Assembly: GCA_965223435.1 (NCBI GenBank)
Contig: CBDCWQ010000023.1
Coordinates: forward strand, 1-64,000
DNA: 64,000 nucleotides
Source of the DNA: CBDCWQ01 sp965223435
Lineage (GTDB): Bacteria > Myxococcota > Kuafuiibacteriia > Kuafuiibacteriales > Kuafuiibacteriaceae
Direction: 5' to 3'
Shown piece after piece: positions 39,362 through 48,894 of this stretch. The position numbers and the translations under genes were made by a program. Every line of letters begins with the position of its first letter. The stretch's first letter is position 1. The notes beneath the pieces are model-generated. The model worked only from the letters and a program-made list of their open reading frames with translations, did no database searches and had not been told where the DNA came from.

Positions 39362-40536
39362 GCGGCTTTGCTGGGTGCCAAACGAGATGTCTTTTCAAAA
39401 TTTTCGAAGCTCTTTGTTCGAACCGTCTTTCGTTGTATGAAAAAGCGAGGGAAGAAGCTCGGTATTGCGGGTACAAAATGCGGCGCTATCAACTTCTTTC
39501 AGCGGCACACATCATCTTTGCTCCTTTTTCCTCACAATCATCTCATCGCTTTAGATGGCGTGTACGACGTGAAGGATGCGGAGGTTCCCGTTTTCCATCG
39601 CTTGCCGGCACCAGATAACGCAGACATCGCATGGGTTACGAATGAGTTCCCCCATCGAATGCTTGGCTTTCTAAAGGACAAGGGCTTTGTGCGCGACTTC
39701 GACGACGATGGCATAGATGTAGCATGAAAGCCGTCGTTTAGACCCAAACGCTTTTTCCGTTGAGGCAAACACCATGGTGCCGGCCCACGATGCAGCGGCA
39801 AGAGAACGCATCCGCCGGTACGCAGCCAGGCCACCGTTGTGCGAGAACGCCGTTTCCATAACCGAAAACGGAAGGGTTCGGGTTGCACTCAAGCGACCAC
39901 GAACCGCTGGAGCCACCCACATTGAACTTGAACCCCTCCAGTTTCTCCGCCGTGTCGCATGGTTGATTCCACCCAAAAAACGACCGCAACTCACATACAA
40001 CGGAGTGCTCGCCGCAGCTTCTGTTTTCCGCGCGCAGATCATACCGAAGGCCCCATAGAGCTTAAACTTCGACCAAACACTTCCGACTTAGTCGAATCGA
40101 TAACCACACCTTTAACACGTCGTATCTCCTGGTCTCGACTCTTGGCGCGTGTCTGGGATTTGGACGCCCTGGTTTGCCGATGCGGGGGTCGACTGAAACC
40201 CACCGCCGTGATCATTGCTCGAAATACGACTCGCACACTGCTTGACCACGTCGGTCTTTCATCTGAGCGACGCACTTTGGCATCAGCAAGGGCGCCACCT
40301 TTCTGATGGAAATGTACAAGATCATGACTGGCCAAATCGCAGCGCGCCCTCTGCATCGGCACCCGTTCAACTTGAGTGAACAAACTTGACATGACAAGAC
40401 TGAAATCGGTCTCTCAGGACCGATACTCCTGCGATAATTCTCCTGTACTCAAGTCGATCGGTTCGCATTTTCCTATCCTCGAAATTCCTACACTCGTTGA
40501 TACTTGTCTGCCATGCGTTCGCGCTTCCTATTCTGC
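39362..40536 (+). mobile_element. Defective IS91-family element, copy 2 (fullest copy)
   Basis: 1175 bp, sharing its left end with copy 3 and its right end with copy 1, so it gives the largest extent of the repeat. It contains the same broken transposase frames as copy 1, starting a little earlier (FSKFSKLFVRTVFRCMKKRG). It is flanked on the left by a truncated giant-protein fragment and on the right by the XRE gene, whose stop codon falls within its last bases. Confidence 0.88.
39385..40290 (+). pseudogene. IS91-family Y2 transposase remnant (copy 2)
   Basis: Reads LFVRTVFRCMKKRGKKLGIA, CGAINFFQRHTSSLLLFPHN, HLIALDGVY, then a stop near 39727, then DAAARERIRRYAARPP... YNGVLAAAS and VWDLDALVCRCGGRLKP in successive frames. 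HUH histidines and the candidate tyrosine region are present, but no single frame is complete. Confidence 0.85.
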
Positions 40537-40848
40537 GGAGCTCTTCATCTGCACATGGAGTGCATCGTGAATCCGGCTTGCGCGCTCGGCCGTCACACCG
40601 TGGTACTTGTTTCTCTCGTCACGAGAGACCTGCGATTCGTGGACCTCTAGGCGTTGCGCGAGTTCCCTCTGCGTGATCCCCCGGGCAATACGCAGGGCGA
40701 CGAGCTTAGTTCCTAGCCCGTGGAGATTAAACATCTCTCCGCGCTGAGAAACCCAAATCATCTCCATCTCCGAGGCCGTCTCCTCCGCCGCAAGATTTAG
40801 AGGAAGAAACACGTTGGTTTGACCTGGATGCACCGGACCAAGCATGCT
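40528..40848 (-). CDS. XRE-family regulator
   Basis: The C-terminal 75 residues are a helix-turn-helix of the type LGTKLVALRIARGITQRELA then QRLEVHESQVSRDERNKYHG. This is typical of small antitoxin-like regulators that end with a VTAERASRIHDAL segment. The frame is open to 41100. The start is uncertain, and the ATG at 40846-40848 is one choice. The stop lies within the last bases of IS91 copy 2, so the very C-terminus may be altered. A partner toxin is not adjacent, unless it is the divergent Fic protein. Confidence 0.65.
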   Translation of the reverse strand, partial: SMLGPVHPGQTNVFLPLNLAAEETASEMEMIWVSQRGEMFNLHGLGTKLVALRIARGITQRELAQRLEVHESQVSRDERNKYHGVTAERASRIHDALHVQMKSSAE

Positions 40849-41318
40849 CGTCTTGCGGTGGTTGTCTGAAACCTTTGGCCGATGAAGCCGAATCCTCGGA
40901 GATGATCGACGTGGTGGACGTTTCTTACCGCCAGATTCATGTGCACCGAAAAATAATATGTGTGTGATTGCCGCCAAGTTGCGGAAACCGCTCCGGGCCC
41001 CGAGCGCTCGATTTCGGGCGGGCGATACGGCCTTGATTTTGGACTGAAAGTCGCCGTCGACAAAATATGTACACCATTTGCCCCTCGCCAGAATCACCAC
41101 GGATCAAAGTCACGGACGGGGACGCAGGTGGCTTCGGTGTATTACACGGTTTTAGAAACCGCAAAGCTTTGGCCAGGATCGACGCCCCGGAAGGAATGCG
41201 TTCCGGAAGTCTCGTTGTAAGGGATTCACCACCTATGAGAATGTCCAGGTGTAGAAACCCAACGAAAGTCCCTACTTGGCCCGGACATAGCCGGAAATGG
41301 GGGCGCCTTTTATTAGGA

Positions 41319-41335
41319 ATAAATAACGTATTTAT
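41319..41335. promoter_or_regulatory. AT-rich palindrome upstream of fic
   Basis: ATAAATA-ACG-TATTTAT is a perfect inverted repeat in an unusually AT-rich stretch (41310-41395). GAATAAATAA occurs twice, and a TATAAAG could serve as a -10 box. A likely promoter/operator for fic. Confidence 0.5.
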
Positions 41336-41424
41336 AGAATAAATAAACGATATAAAGTTGATTGATTTAGATTATTTAGATCGAACTTGACGTGGAAATT
41401 TTGAATCAATAAACTGATTCTCAG

Positions 41425-42621
41425 GTGACAGCCCATCACTATAAAGCGCCCCGCTCTTCTTGGGTCCACTACGAGTTCGCCGAAGTTGCGGAGGCTTTGG
41501 TAAACGCGAAAGCCGCCGTAGCGGCACTCCGGGCAATCCCTCATCAGCGCGACTGGGCTGACCGACTACAGGAGCTGGAGCTAAAGCGCGAAGTGGCCGG
41601 GACATCGAGGATCGAGGGTGCCGAATTTACGGATACGGAATTCGAAGAGGCCATCAAAGAGAGTCCTCAACAGCTGCGAACAAGATCTCAAAAGCAGGCT
41701 CAGGCAGCTATCCGCACTTATCGATGGATTGCGCAGCTCCCCGATGACCGTCCCCTGGATGGCGCACTGATTCAAGAGATCCACCAGCTGATGGTTGAAG
41801 GGGCCGATGACGACCATTGCCCACCGGGGCAGCTCCGGCCCGACGGACACAACGTGACCTTTGGTATCCCTTTTCATCGCGGTGCGGAGGGGGGGCGGGA
41901 ATGCAGTGAAGCATTCGACACACTGACCAAGGCGATCGCGGGAGAGTTTCGTGGGCACGACCCCATCATTGGCGCAATCGCTGCCCACTATCATCTCGCT
42001 GCTATTCATCCGTTTGCTGACGGAAACGGTCGGACGGCCCGTGCAGTCGAAGCCCTGATGCTCAGGAGATCTGGGCTTCGAAACACGACCTTTATTGCGA
42101 TGTCCAACTATTACCACGAGGAGAAGGTCGCGTATTTGGAGGCACTCCATCAGACCTATGTCGAGGAGCGGCTCACACCTTTCATCAATTTCTGTCTTAA
42201 GGGCCTCGCACTACAGTGCGAACGCGTTCTCGATGCCGTGCGTCGAGAGGTCTCGAAGGCCATCTTTATCAACCTCATGCACGATCTCTACAATCGTCTG
42301 CAAAGCCCTAAAAAGCGGGTGATCGCGAAACGACAGCGCAAAATCCTTGAACTGCTACTGGAAGAAGATGAGCTTCCGGCAAATGCATTGCTCAGGCGCA
42401 CCGAGCACCTCTATGCGCCGCTGAAGAATCAAAGGAAAGCGATTCTAAGAGACCTCAGTACGCTGATGGATCTTGGTGCCATCCAGGTCTCCGAGCCCGC
42501 CGACAAAGGGCTGTGCTTCTCTGTCCGCCTCGACTGGCCCAGTGAGATCACCCAGACCAAGTTCTTCGAGGTTCTAAAGATGTTACCGAAAACTAAGGAA
42601 TTCGAGCGACTGCTTAAGTAG
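41425..42621 (+). CDS. Fic-domain protein (AMPylase family)
   Basis: 398 residues. Core Fic motif HPFADGNGRTARA (H-x-F-x-D-G-N-G-R-x-x-R complete), so nucleotide-transfer activity is expected. The N-terminus carries an inhibitory helix motif TSRIEGAEF of the S-x-x-x-E-G/N type (class II, intramolecular). The C-terminal ~90 residues form a winged-helix-like domain (AKRQRKILELLLEEDELPAN, KNQRKAILRDLSTL), common in stand-alone Fic proteins. The start is GTG at 41425. It is intact. It is followed after 10 bases by a RuvC-like start. It may act as a toxin or regulator. Confidence 0.93.
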   Translation: MTAHHYKAPRSSWVHYEFAEVAEALVNAKAAVAALRAIPHQRDWADRLQELELKREVAGTSRIEGAEFTDTEFEEAIKESPQQLRTRSQKQAQAAIRTYRWIAQLPDDRPLDGALIQEIHQLMVEGADDDHCPPGQLRPDGHNVTFGIPFHRGAEGGRECSEAFDTLTKAIAGEFRGHDPIIGAIAAHYHLAAIHPFADGNGRTARAVEALMLRRSGLRNTTFIAMSNYYHEEKVAYLEALHQTYVEERLTPFINFCLKGLALQCERVLDAVRREVSKAIFINLMHDLYNRLQSPKKRVIAKRQRKILELLLEEDELPANALLRRTEHLYAPLKNQRKAILRDLSTLMDLGAIQVSEPADKGLCFSVRLDWPSEITQTKFFEVLKMLPKTKEFERLLK

Positions 42622-42631
42622 GTGATGTCAA

Positions 42632-42793
42632 ATGGCTAGAGCACTTGGATTTAGAATGGAGGTGGGAACCATTCACTGGGCGGTGGTGGAAGGGCCTCCG
42701 GAAAGTCCCGTGCTGATCGCTCCAGGCACCGTCAGTGCCCCAAAGGGTTACGACGAGCCCCAGTCTTTGACGCATCTACGAGACTGCGTATAG
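42632..42793 (+). pseudogene. RuvC-like protein stub, truncated by IS21
   Basis: ATG preceded by GGTGA seven bases upstream. Reads MARALGFRMEVGTIHWAVVE then GPPESPVLIAPGTVSAPKGY, resembling the N-terminal beta-hairpin of small RNase-H-fold/RuvC-like proteins. The frame ends at 42793, where IS21-type sequence overlaps. It was probably an operon partner of fic. Homology is from memory of pattern, so moderate. Confidence 0.5.
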
Positions 42794-44289
42794 AACAGTA
42801 CAGCCCTACAGTCGCCGCGATCCGCTACCACGAGCCAATCGCAACCCCCTACGGATATGTGCCAAAGTCGCCATGTTGCCTCAAAGATGTCGCGAATCGG
42901 CTTCTTGAGCTCTCGCGCATACTCTCCTGTGGCTTTGGCGAGGCGCAACTCATCAAAGAGCCTTGGGGCTCTTCGGTAAAGCAGGGGCTGGTCCTCCAGG
43001 TTATTTTTCAACGTCGTTGTCACATGCCGGTACGAGCGTGCTCCAAGGGCGATGGCTCGGGCACATGCAGCCTCAAGTTTCTCCTTTCCATATTTTTTCT
43101 CCAGTCGAACGATTCCCAGACATGAACGATAGCCCATCTCAGGGTGCGGCCTAGACGTGAGTATTGCTTCAGCTAAAGCGCCTGTTTGAGGGCCGACTGT
43201 TTTGGCCCAGCCAATAATCCTGCTCGGTGTCCATTCTAGATGCGCTCGATGAGACTTCGGCATGTGCTCAGATTTCGTTGTGTGGAGGCCTCGTTTGCGG
43301 CTACGTAGATGTGTTGTAACGCGGTTGTGGTTAAAAAATATCTCGACCGTGGTTGTGGTCAACCGAGTGTCAACAAACTGTCTCGAAAGATGGTATGGCA
43401 CTGAGTAGAAATGCCCATCTACGTCGATGTGATAGTCGATGTTCACCCGGGCTTTTTTCCATTCACCGTACTCAAAGGGTCGAGCCGGAAGACACTCAAG
43501 CGCTGGCCTGTCTATTTCCTCGAAACGCTGCCGTCGGCTCTTCTTATAGCGCTTCATTTCCCGGTCGTTGAGTTCCTCCAAGAGTTCTCCAATCCGTTGA
43601 TTGAGGGCTTCGATGGAAAATAAGGTATGGTTTCGAAGACGCGCCAGTATCCACCGTGTTGCCACTTGTACACCGACTTCGACGAGCGACTTGTCCTTGG
43701 GTTTCTTAGGACGCGCTGGGAATGCCGCCGTTCCATAGTGTCGGGCCATATCTTCATATGAACGCTGAATTTTGGGCTCGTAGCGGCATGGAATTTGGAC
43801 GCCCGCCTTGAGTTGATCGGGAACGATGGCTCGTGGCACGCCTCCGAAATATTCGAAGGCTTGTACATGAGCGCGGATGAAGTGGGGGCCGCTCTGCGAC
43901 GGCACCGCAGTTGCGTACGTGAAGGACGACGCTCCAAGAACTGCGACAAACAACTCCACCTCCACCACCTCTCTGGTGCGAGGGTCAACGACGTGAGGTT
44001 TCGTGCCGGCGAAGTCGATGAAGGCTTTGTCCCCCGCACGATGTACTTGACGCATGGAAAGGCGCCGCTTCTTTACCCATGCACGATACAAGTCGCAGAA
44101 CCGAGTGTATTGGTAGCCATTCGGGTGGGCTTGAAGGTACTCCAGGTGAAGCAATTCAAGCGTGACTCCCTTTTTCTGCCGTTCCTCATGGATCCAAAGG
44201 CAGTCTGGATTCGGGCGATTAGGGTCACATCGGTCGCGCTTTGCGGGACGGAATTCTCCCCCAAGCTCAAACAGGGCGGAAGAGAAATC
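42748..44289 (-). pseudogene. istA: IS21-family transposase IstA, truncated
   Basis: About 510 residues of IstA: IHEERQKKGVTLELLHLEYL, FIDFAGTKPHVVDPRTREVV, VPDQLKAGV, CLPARPFEYGEWKKARVNID. DDE-type residues are visible. The N-terminal helix-turn-helix is missing and the frame starts inside lgt sequence at its upstream side. No istB follows downstream, so the element is incomplete and immobile on its own. Confidence 0.85.
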
Positions 44290-44312
44290 GGAACCACCAC
44301 CGCGACCGAGAG

Positions 44313-44648
44313 CGCCCCAATCATGCCCCCGTACCAAACGTATCCCCCCTCGCTGAGTCGTGCCCAATGCCAAGGGTCGGCCTTAAGAAGCTCAAAAAGA
44401 TTGTCTACACCATCATGGCCAGCAGCCTCAAACAATACGTGGCCTAGCTTGGCCCCAAACACCGAGCTCACCACCATCACCACAAATAAATCCCAAACTT
44501 GTGGCCAGGAAAGGCCCTGTCCCTCTTCTTTAGGCGCCCACTTGGTCACCCCGAGCAAAAGCCCAAGGGCGACCACGTACCCCAAAACCATAAAGACCAA
44601 GTAACTGTGGACCTTCAGGCCCATGAGCTCAAAAAGGATCGGCTTCAC
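44313..44648 (-). pseudogene. lgt: Prolipoprotein diacylglyceryl transferase, N-terminal fragment
   Basis: From a GTG at 44646-44648: KPILFELMGLKVHSYLVFMV, LGYVVALGLLLGV, a second helix WDLFVVMVVSSVFGAKLGHV, then GGYVWYGGMIGA. This is the start of Lgt, including the GGxxxYGGxxG region. Homology ends at about 44313 where IS21 istA begins. The GTG overlaps the TGA of a short preceding frame. Given the essential role of Lgt and the many lipoproteins here, another complete copy should exist elsewhere. Confidence 0.8.
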
Positions 44649-44726
44649 GAAGGCTCCGGGGGGCCAACCACCCATACCACGAACGGCCCGTCTTCTTCAG
44701 GGCTGGTTACGTCGAAATTTGCCATT

Positions 44727-45200
44727 GACCACCCGAATGACCCCGGAGACGACAAAGGGACATGCTCGAATCGATGATGGCGCCACACGAACAGGTTTGC
44801 TCTTGGGGCAGCTCGTCAAAACTGTGTTCTTACTGCGCCGCTTGAACAGAGCGTCGAAGACTCGCTCTACTATTCGCAGCCTCACTTCGACCGCGTCGGC
44901 CGTCAACTCGCGTAGCTTCTGTCACTGCTCATTCGGCCTTTCGGGGATGTCTTCGAATGCCATGCACGTGACCCGGCGCATCACTGTATCCAAGCGAATC
45001 TGTCGTTACTTATCGAACGGGCCATCTCGTTGAATAGCGCACCCAACAACAGCTGTCTTCTCCTGACTGCACTATCCGAACGCGCGACCGACAACGTGAC
45101 AATCCACGGAGTGGTCCCGATGTTGCTCCGATACATCAGCCATAGCTCCAGAAAGTATCCGCAGGAAACGCGCGTACGACGCTTTTGAACCAACATACTC
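44727..45200. other. Region with short frames only
   Basis: Several overlapping short frames exist on both strands, none with a clear motif. A minus-strand stretch with Cys pairs (QTCSCGAIIDSSMS) near 44790 may be a gene remnant. It also holds the promoter of the protease gene. Confidence 0.35.
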
Positions 45201-45224
45201 ATGCCGACTAGGAGAAAAGTCACT

Positions 45225-47669
45225 ATGGACCCAGAATTTACACGCAACCACGATCGGAACGGTCCCAATCAGGGCCTGCTCCGACACAAGAATTTTCGCC
45301 TAACGACCGGTTTGACGGCCGTGCTCTTGACGACGGCAGCTTGTGCTCCACGTCAACATGCCGCCGAAAACGATGCGCCCATTGTGGGGGGCACAAACGC
45401 AGACATCGCGGATTTTCCATGGCAGGTCTCACTGCAAGAGTACCGTTCATCTGCATACGAAGCACCGGCCCACTTCTGTGGAGGGTCTATCATCAATGAG
45501 TTCTGGATCCTGACTGCAGCCCACTGCCTTGAAGGCATGGAAGGGATCCCAATCCGGGTCGTCGCCGGAACCGCCAAGATCAGCGAATCCGATACTGAAG
45601 GTCAAGTCGCCGACGTCGTGCGCTCTATCACCTACCCTGGGTATACCGATCCCATCTTCGGCAAGGACGTCGCGTTGCTGCGACTGTCTGAACCTTTGAA
45701 ACTCTTGGAGGGGAGTGGCGCCATGGCTATTCCACTTTTGACCGCCGCCGATTCACCGCGTTTGGCGGCCCCGGGGGTCTACGCACAGGCGAGCGGCTGG
45801 GGAGCTTTGGACTCTGACGGCGATTACCCGGACCACCTCCAACGTGTTGGGATACTGATCGTGGAGAGCGCAATGGCCGAACAGGCGATCCGAGGGGAGG
45901 AGGGATACACCGACTGGCGCATCACACCGGATCAGCTAGTCGCCGGCGCCTGGTTCGGCGGCCGAGACTCCTGCCAGGGCGATAGCGGTGGACCGTTGGT
46001 CGTCCGCAACGAGACAGGCACGGGCCATTTGCTCGCCGGCGTCGTCAGTTGGGGCGTCGGTTGCGCGGAACCAAACCTTCCGGGCCTTTACGCGCGGGTC
46101 TCTTCTTTCACCGATTGGATCGAAAAAACCATCAATGGGCCGATGGTCGCCATTCAGAGCCCAGAACACGGAGTTGAGCTCAACGGACAAATGACCCTAT
46201 CGGCGATAGCGGCATCGGATTCCGGTACCATCGATCGGGTAGAATTCGTTCTTCCGAACGGCGAGAGCATCGTAGACGACTCGGCACCCTATGAGATTGA
46301 ATGGGACACCACCAAGGTCGCCGATGGATTTGCCGTCTTTGAGGCTCGGGTCTTCGATGAAGAGAACGTTTCGGGCACCGAAGATTTCGTAGAAGCACTC
46401 ATCTTGAACGGTGAAACGTGTCCAACCGAGTTCACCGCACCGGACGTGCCCGTGTTTATTCCCTCGGGTGCTTCGGGGGAGCTGATATCGACCCTCGAGA
46501 TTGAAAGCGCGGACCAAATCGTGGGTGCGAAACTCTCCTTAGACATCACTCACGAAAACCCCGTTGAGTTGAAAGCATGGTTGGTTTCTCCCAGCGGGGC
46601 CGAGTACCCAATTTCGATACAGGAACACAACGAAGGTTACCAAATTGACATGGTGGACCAGCCCATCGAAAACACCCGCGGCGAATCCGGATCTGGGACC
46701 TGGGAGCTTCACTTATTCGACTACGGCCCGTTTCTCGAGTACGACGGCGTCCTGGAGTCATGGTCGATCACATTCGAGGACGCATGCTATGATCCGAATC
46801 CCCAAAACGTGGGTGCCGGATCAAAAGAACGATGCGTAGGGAAAACAGCCCCCGGCGCGTCGGGCTGGAAAGACCGCGAACGAGGAGGATTGTATCTCGA
46901 CGTCGACACCTCACACTGTGAGTACACACAGGCCCCGCAGTATACAACCTCCATGGGAGGGATCGGATGGCACTGGACAGCAGAAGGAGCAACTTCCATC
47001 TATTCTCCCGCCGCGACCGGGTTCCGCATATACCTCGCCACATCCTTAACGGCCGAAGAGGCCGAAGACCGAGAATGGCATCTCAACTGGGAAGCGCTTC
47101 CTGCGGACGCGGCCGTTCTCGGCCAATGTCACGGGCGCACAGAACCGGGCCAAACCGAATGGGTTCAATACGGTACCTCTGGCATCTATACTGACATTGA
47201 TACCCGTCTGTGCGGCATGGAGAGCGTCCCCCTGTATTTCGCGTCTCTAGGAGGCCAGGGCAGCCACTGGAGCGTGAGGGGTGAAACCGCAATCTACGAG
47301 CCGACCGAAACCGGCTTTCGAATCTACTTGTATTCCCCAGGGATGACGCCAGAAACGGCCAACGAGTTGGGTTGGTACATCAACTGGTCTTCGGCCCCAA
47401 GCGAACTTTCCTCGGCCGCGCTGTGCACGGGCCACACTGAAAGAGAGGATTGGAAAACCTATGGAAGCGGGTACTACGTAGACGTCGACACCACTCGCTG
47501 CAACTTCACCGCTGAGCCCAATTACTTTACCTCCCTCGAAGGGAGCGTCCACTGGAAGTCCCAGGGTGGCACTGCCATCTACGCACCCACCGAAACAGGC
47601 TTTCGCATTTACCTCAAAGATGCTGACGCCACGCGCACCCGAGTATACTGGAAGGCCTCGGCACAATAG
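45225..47669 (+). CDS. Trypsin-like serine protease with P domain and three C-terminal repeats
   Basis: Start at the ATG 45225 (AGGAG 12 bases upstream) or 45201; residue numbers are from 45201. The leader LTTGLTAVLLTTAAC is a lipobox-type signal. S1 protease domain at about 61-305: mature-start IVGG, His 108 (TAAHC), Asp 156 (DVALL), Ser 262 (GDSGGP). An Asp six residues before the Ser (DSCQGDSGG) predicts cleavage after Arg/Lys. Then come an Ig-like domain (about 315-405) and a proprotein-convertase P domain (about 415-530, GTWELHLFDYG). Three repeats of 80-100 residues follow at about 545-822. Each has two Cys, a DVDT/DIDT motif, a Y-x-x-S-L/M-x-G-x-x-x-HW motif and GFRIYL. The same repeats occur in the convergent gene at 48895. 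Confidence 0.93.
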   Translation: MDPEFTRNHDRNGPNQGLLRHKNFRLTTGLTAVLLTTAACAPRQHAAENDAPIVGGTNADIADFPWQVSLQEYRSSAYEAPAHFCGGSIINEFWILTAAHCLEGMEGIPIRVVAGTAKISESDTEGQVADVVRSITYPGYTDPIFGKDVALLRLSEPLKLLEGSGAMAIPLLTAADSPRLAAPGVYAQASGWGALDSDGDYPDHLQRVGILIVESAMAEQAIRGEEGYTDWRITPDQLVAGAWFGGRDSCQGDSGGPLVVRNETGTGHLLAGVVSWGVGCAEPNLPGLYARVSSFTDWIEKTINGPMVAIQSPEHGVELNGQMTLSAIAASDSGTIDRVEFVLPNGESIVDDSAPYEIEWDTTKVADGFAVFEARVFDEENVSGTEDFVEALILNGETCPTEFTAPDVPVFIPSGASGELISTLEIESADQIVGAKLSLDITHENPVELKAWLVSPSGAEYPISIQEHNEGYQIDMVDQPIENTRGESGSGTWELHLFDYGPFLEYDGVLESWSITFEDACYDPNPQNVGAGSKERCVGKTAPGASGWKDRERGGLYLDVDTSHCEYTQAPQYTTSMGGIGWHWTAEGATSIYSPAATGFRIYLATSLTAEEAEDREWHLNWEALPADAAVLGQCHGRTEPGQTEWVQYGTSGIYTDIDTRLCGMESVPLYFASLGGQGSHWSVRGETAIYEPTETGFRIYLYSPGMTPETANELGWYINWSSAPSELSSAALCTGHTEREDWKTYGSGYYVDVDTTRCNFTAEPNYFTSLEGSVHWKSQGGTAIYAPTETGFRIYLKDADATRTRVYWKASAQ

Positions 47670-47690
47670 GACCCGGCCGTTGCCGCTTTT

Positions 47691-47744
47691 ACGACGTGAA
47701 GGATGCGGAGCGAGAACGCCGTTTCCATCATCGAAAACGGCAAG
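47691..47744 (+). repeat. Internally deleted relic of the IS91 repeat
   Basis: ACGACGTGAAGGATGCGGAG matches IS91 copy 1 at about 12156-12175. It is fused directly to CGAGAACGCCGTTTCCAT, which in copy 1 lies about 260 bases further on. The join removes the intervening part. It sits 22 bases after the protease stop codon. Confidence 0.6.
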
Positions 47745-47776
47745 GGTATGGGATCCGGCTAGGGCGCAGGGGGACA

Positions 47777-48011
47777 CTATGTGGGCTTATAGTTTGTCTC
47801 GGGCCATAAGTCGTTGATCTCATCAGCCTGTTGTTGGGAGGTAAACCTCTCCCAGACGATGCCATTGGTATCGGTTTCTGTCCTAAACCGGGCAGCGGAA
47901 TCGTCTTCCCAACCCAAGTGCCTAAGCTCTCCAGATGAGCCGGTTGGTTCTTGTCGAACGGAGAAATTGAGCGAATCTGTTCTCCAAAGCGCATACGCAT
48001 TCGGAACCTAC
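47777..48011 (-). pseudogene. Unidentified protein C-terminal remnant
   Basis: The minus frame gives VPNAYALWRTDSLNFSVRQE, then WEDDSAARFRTETDTNGIVW, then ADEINDLWPETNYKPT and a TAG. It is protein-like throughout but has an in-frame stop just upstream and no start. I do not recognise it. Confidence 0.4.
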
Positions 48012-48480
48012 ACACACGGTTCCTTGCCTAGGCGGCGCGTGTAGTCTTCTCGTGTTTGTTGAAGGTTTGTCGTAGAAATTGCGATGTGGAATTTGTTCAC
48101 GCTTGGCCTCTTCACTTGTTATCCCATTTGAAGGCAAGGGGCCGACGGCTAACACGTCTCATTCGCGGCCCGTGCCTGGGGCCCTACGTTGGTCGGTCAT
48201 CAGAAGGACGTCTACCCATTCAACGAGCTCGACGCCTCTGTGTCTCCGAACACGGATCCTCCCGTTCGCTGTCTGCAAGCCTTGCACGCGGTGAACCGAG
48301 CTCGCGGAGCACGCCTGCGATGACGCTTAGCGTCAGCCGGGAATTCACCGATCCTCGCCCGGGTTCATGGTCGCCGAGTCTGCAAGCTTGGGTGCGGGCT
48401 TTCCGCACGGTCTGGTTCTAAGATCCATGACGAGGGTTTGGTCGGCGCATGAAAATTGCGTTGGAGGTGTTGACACCCCC
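48012..48480. other. No recognisable gene
   Basis: Short open frames on both strands show no motif or ribosome-binding site. A small perfect hairpin TGACGCT/AGCGTCA lies at 48319-48333. Confidence 0.35.
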
Positions 48481-48522
48481 GTCCTTGGTAACGTGCTATG
48501 CCCACCACTTTGGGGGGGAGAG

Positions 48523-48807
48523 TTGAGGAGAAAACGGAACCGAAATGCTTGTTTCGCAGCAGGACTCATCAAAGCCCTGCGGACCCTAACCCTGGTTGCG
48601 GGTGTCTTTTTGGAGATTGCGCGAGTCTACGCGGCGTCCGGACGCGGGACCACCGCGTTTGAGATTCGGTTGCAGCCTGGATGGAGCTTTCATGCGTTTC
48701 CTACCGCTTTTGCCGTCCTTCCCGCTGGGGAGCTTCAGGCGAAGGGCGTTGTTGCCTGGTTGCGGAAACCCGATGGCCATCCAGAGTTTAGCGGGGTTAC
48801 GCCTTGA
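48523..48807 (+). pseudogene. Giant-protein family, N-terminal fragment
   Basis: From a TTG after GGGGGAG the frame gives a basic leader (RRKRNRNACFAAG), a hydrophobic segment LRTLTLVAGVFLEIARVYAA and then EIRLQPGWSFHAFPTA...GVVAWLRKPDGH. This aligns with LKLEAGWNLVVPPA...GVVLWEATTP in paralogue 2. It stops after 95 codons. The rest of the domain is missing, so it is the stump of another family member. Confidence 0.65.
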
Positions 48808-48894
48808 GCGCCGCGCACAAAAGATGACCCAATGCCCCATGAAGACACAAGCCTCAAACGAGTCTTAGACAAGCTGGGGCCACAGCGTCGAAGC

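Noticed and set aside
39019..39492. 157-codon minus frame spanning the IS91 left end
   Set aside because: It mixes IS91 antisense sequence with a giant-family fragment that is in other frames.
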